Notes under the pieces: model-generated
The model's input: only the letters and a program-made list of their open reading frames with translations
The model's database searches: none
Told to the model about the DNA's origin: nothing
Shown: in pieces, positions 9,471 through 9,523 of the stretch
Layout of the letters: the number at the start of each line of letters is the position of its first letter
Position numbering within the stretch: position 1 is the first letter of the stretch
Translations under genes and position numbers: made by a program
Assembly (NCBI GenBank): GCA_023392035.1
Contig: JAEVZY010000136.1
Coordinates: 1 to 9,523, forward strand
Reading direction: 5' to 3'
Source of the DNA: Pseudomonadota bacterium
Lineage (GTDB): Bacteria; Pseudomonadota; Gammaproteobacteria; Burkholderiales; Burkholderiaceae_D
Length of the DNA: 9,523 nucleotides

Positions 9471-9523
9471 CGCGCTTGGCCGCCGCCCCCTGGCGGTAGT
9501 CACCATTCAGGCAGCGCCTCCCA

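Overview
The window is GC-rich (roughly 60% or more by eye), with dense coding, short intergenic gaps and long antisense open frames of the kind high GC produces. Codon use, the protein families and the fusion of several sensory domains suggest a Betaproteobacterium, most likely of the Oxalobacteraceae (Massilia/Janthinobacterium/Duganella/Herbaspirillum type). This placement is inferred from general resemblance, not from a marker gene. I see no mobile element, CRISPR array, tRNA or rRNA.

Layout, left to right: (1) 1-1239 (+), the 3' part of an HDOD-domain signalling protein with a C-terminal GAF-like domain, cut by the window edge. (2) 1240-1489, a gap holding a tight cluster of DnaA-box-like 9-mers, two of which form a dyad. 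(3) 1490-1702 (+), a 70-aa unrecognised charged protein. (4) 1703-1860, a promoter region with a tandem ~16-bp repeat, a plausible sigma-70 promoter and a perfect 7+7 bp dyad where transcription should start. (5) 1861-2676 and 2676-2924 (+), a two-gene unit: a secreted PhnD-type substrate-binding protein with no transporter partners, translationally coupled (TGATG) to a DUF1289 four-cysteine protein. (6) 2884-4131 and 4128-7898 (-), a two-gene signalling operon. The first gene encodes a very large soluble hybrid histidine kinase (poly-HAMP, GAF, HisKA, HATPase, three receivers). The second, joined by an ATGA overlap, encodes a receiver-HisKA_3 kinase. Its 3' end overlaps the DUF1289 gene convergently by 41 bp. 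(7) 7899-8224, a divergent intergenic region with a strong extended -10 promoter for the kinase operon. (8) 8225-9469 (+), a DUF445 inner-membrane protein. (9) 9470-9523, a short tail with a perfect TATAAT at the DUF445 stop codon, which may serve a gene outside the window.

The most interesting unit is the kinase pair. Both proteins lack visible membrane segments and both contain receivers. One belongs to the HisKA class and the other to the NarX-like HisKA_3 class, and no response regulator with an output domain lies in the window. This suggests a cytoplasmic branched phosphorelay whose DNA-binding or enzymatic output is encoded elsewhere. The HAMP array is a soluble signal-conversion rod of the kind known from fungal group III (Nik1/Os-1) kinases. 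Its input is unknown. The PhnD-like protein and the kinases are neighbours but transcribed convergently, so a functional link between them is not supported by gene order alone.
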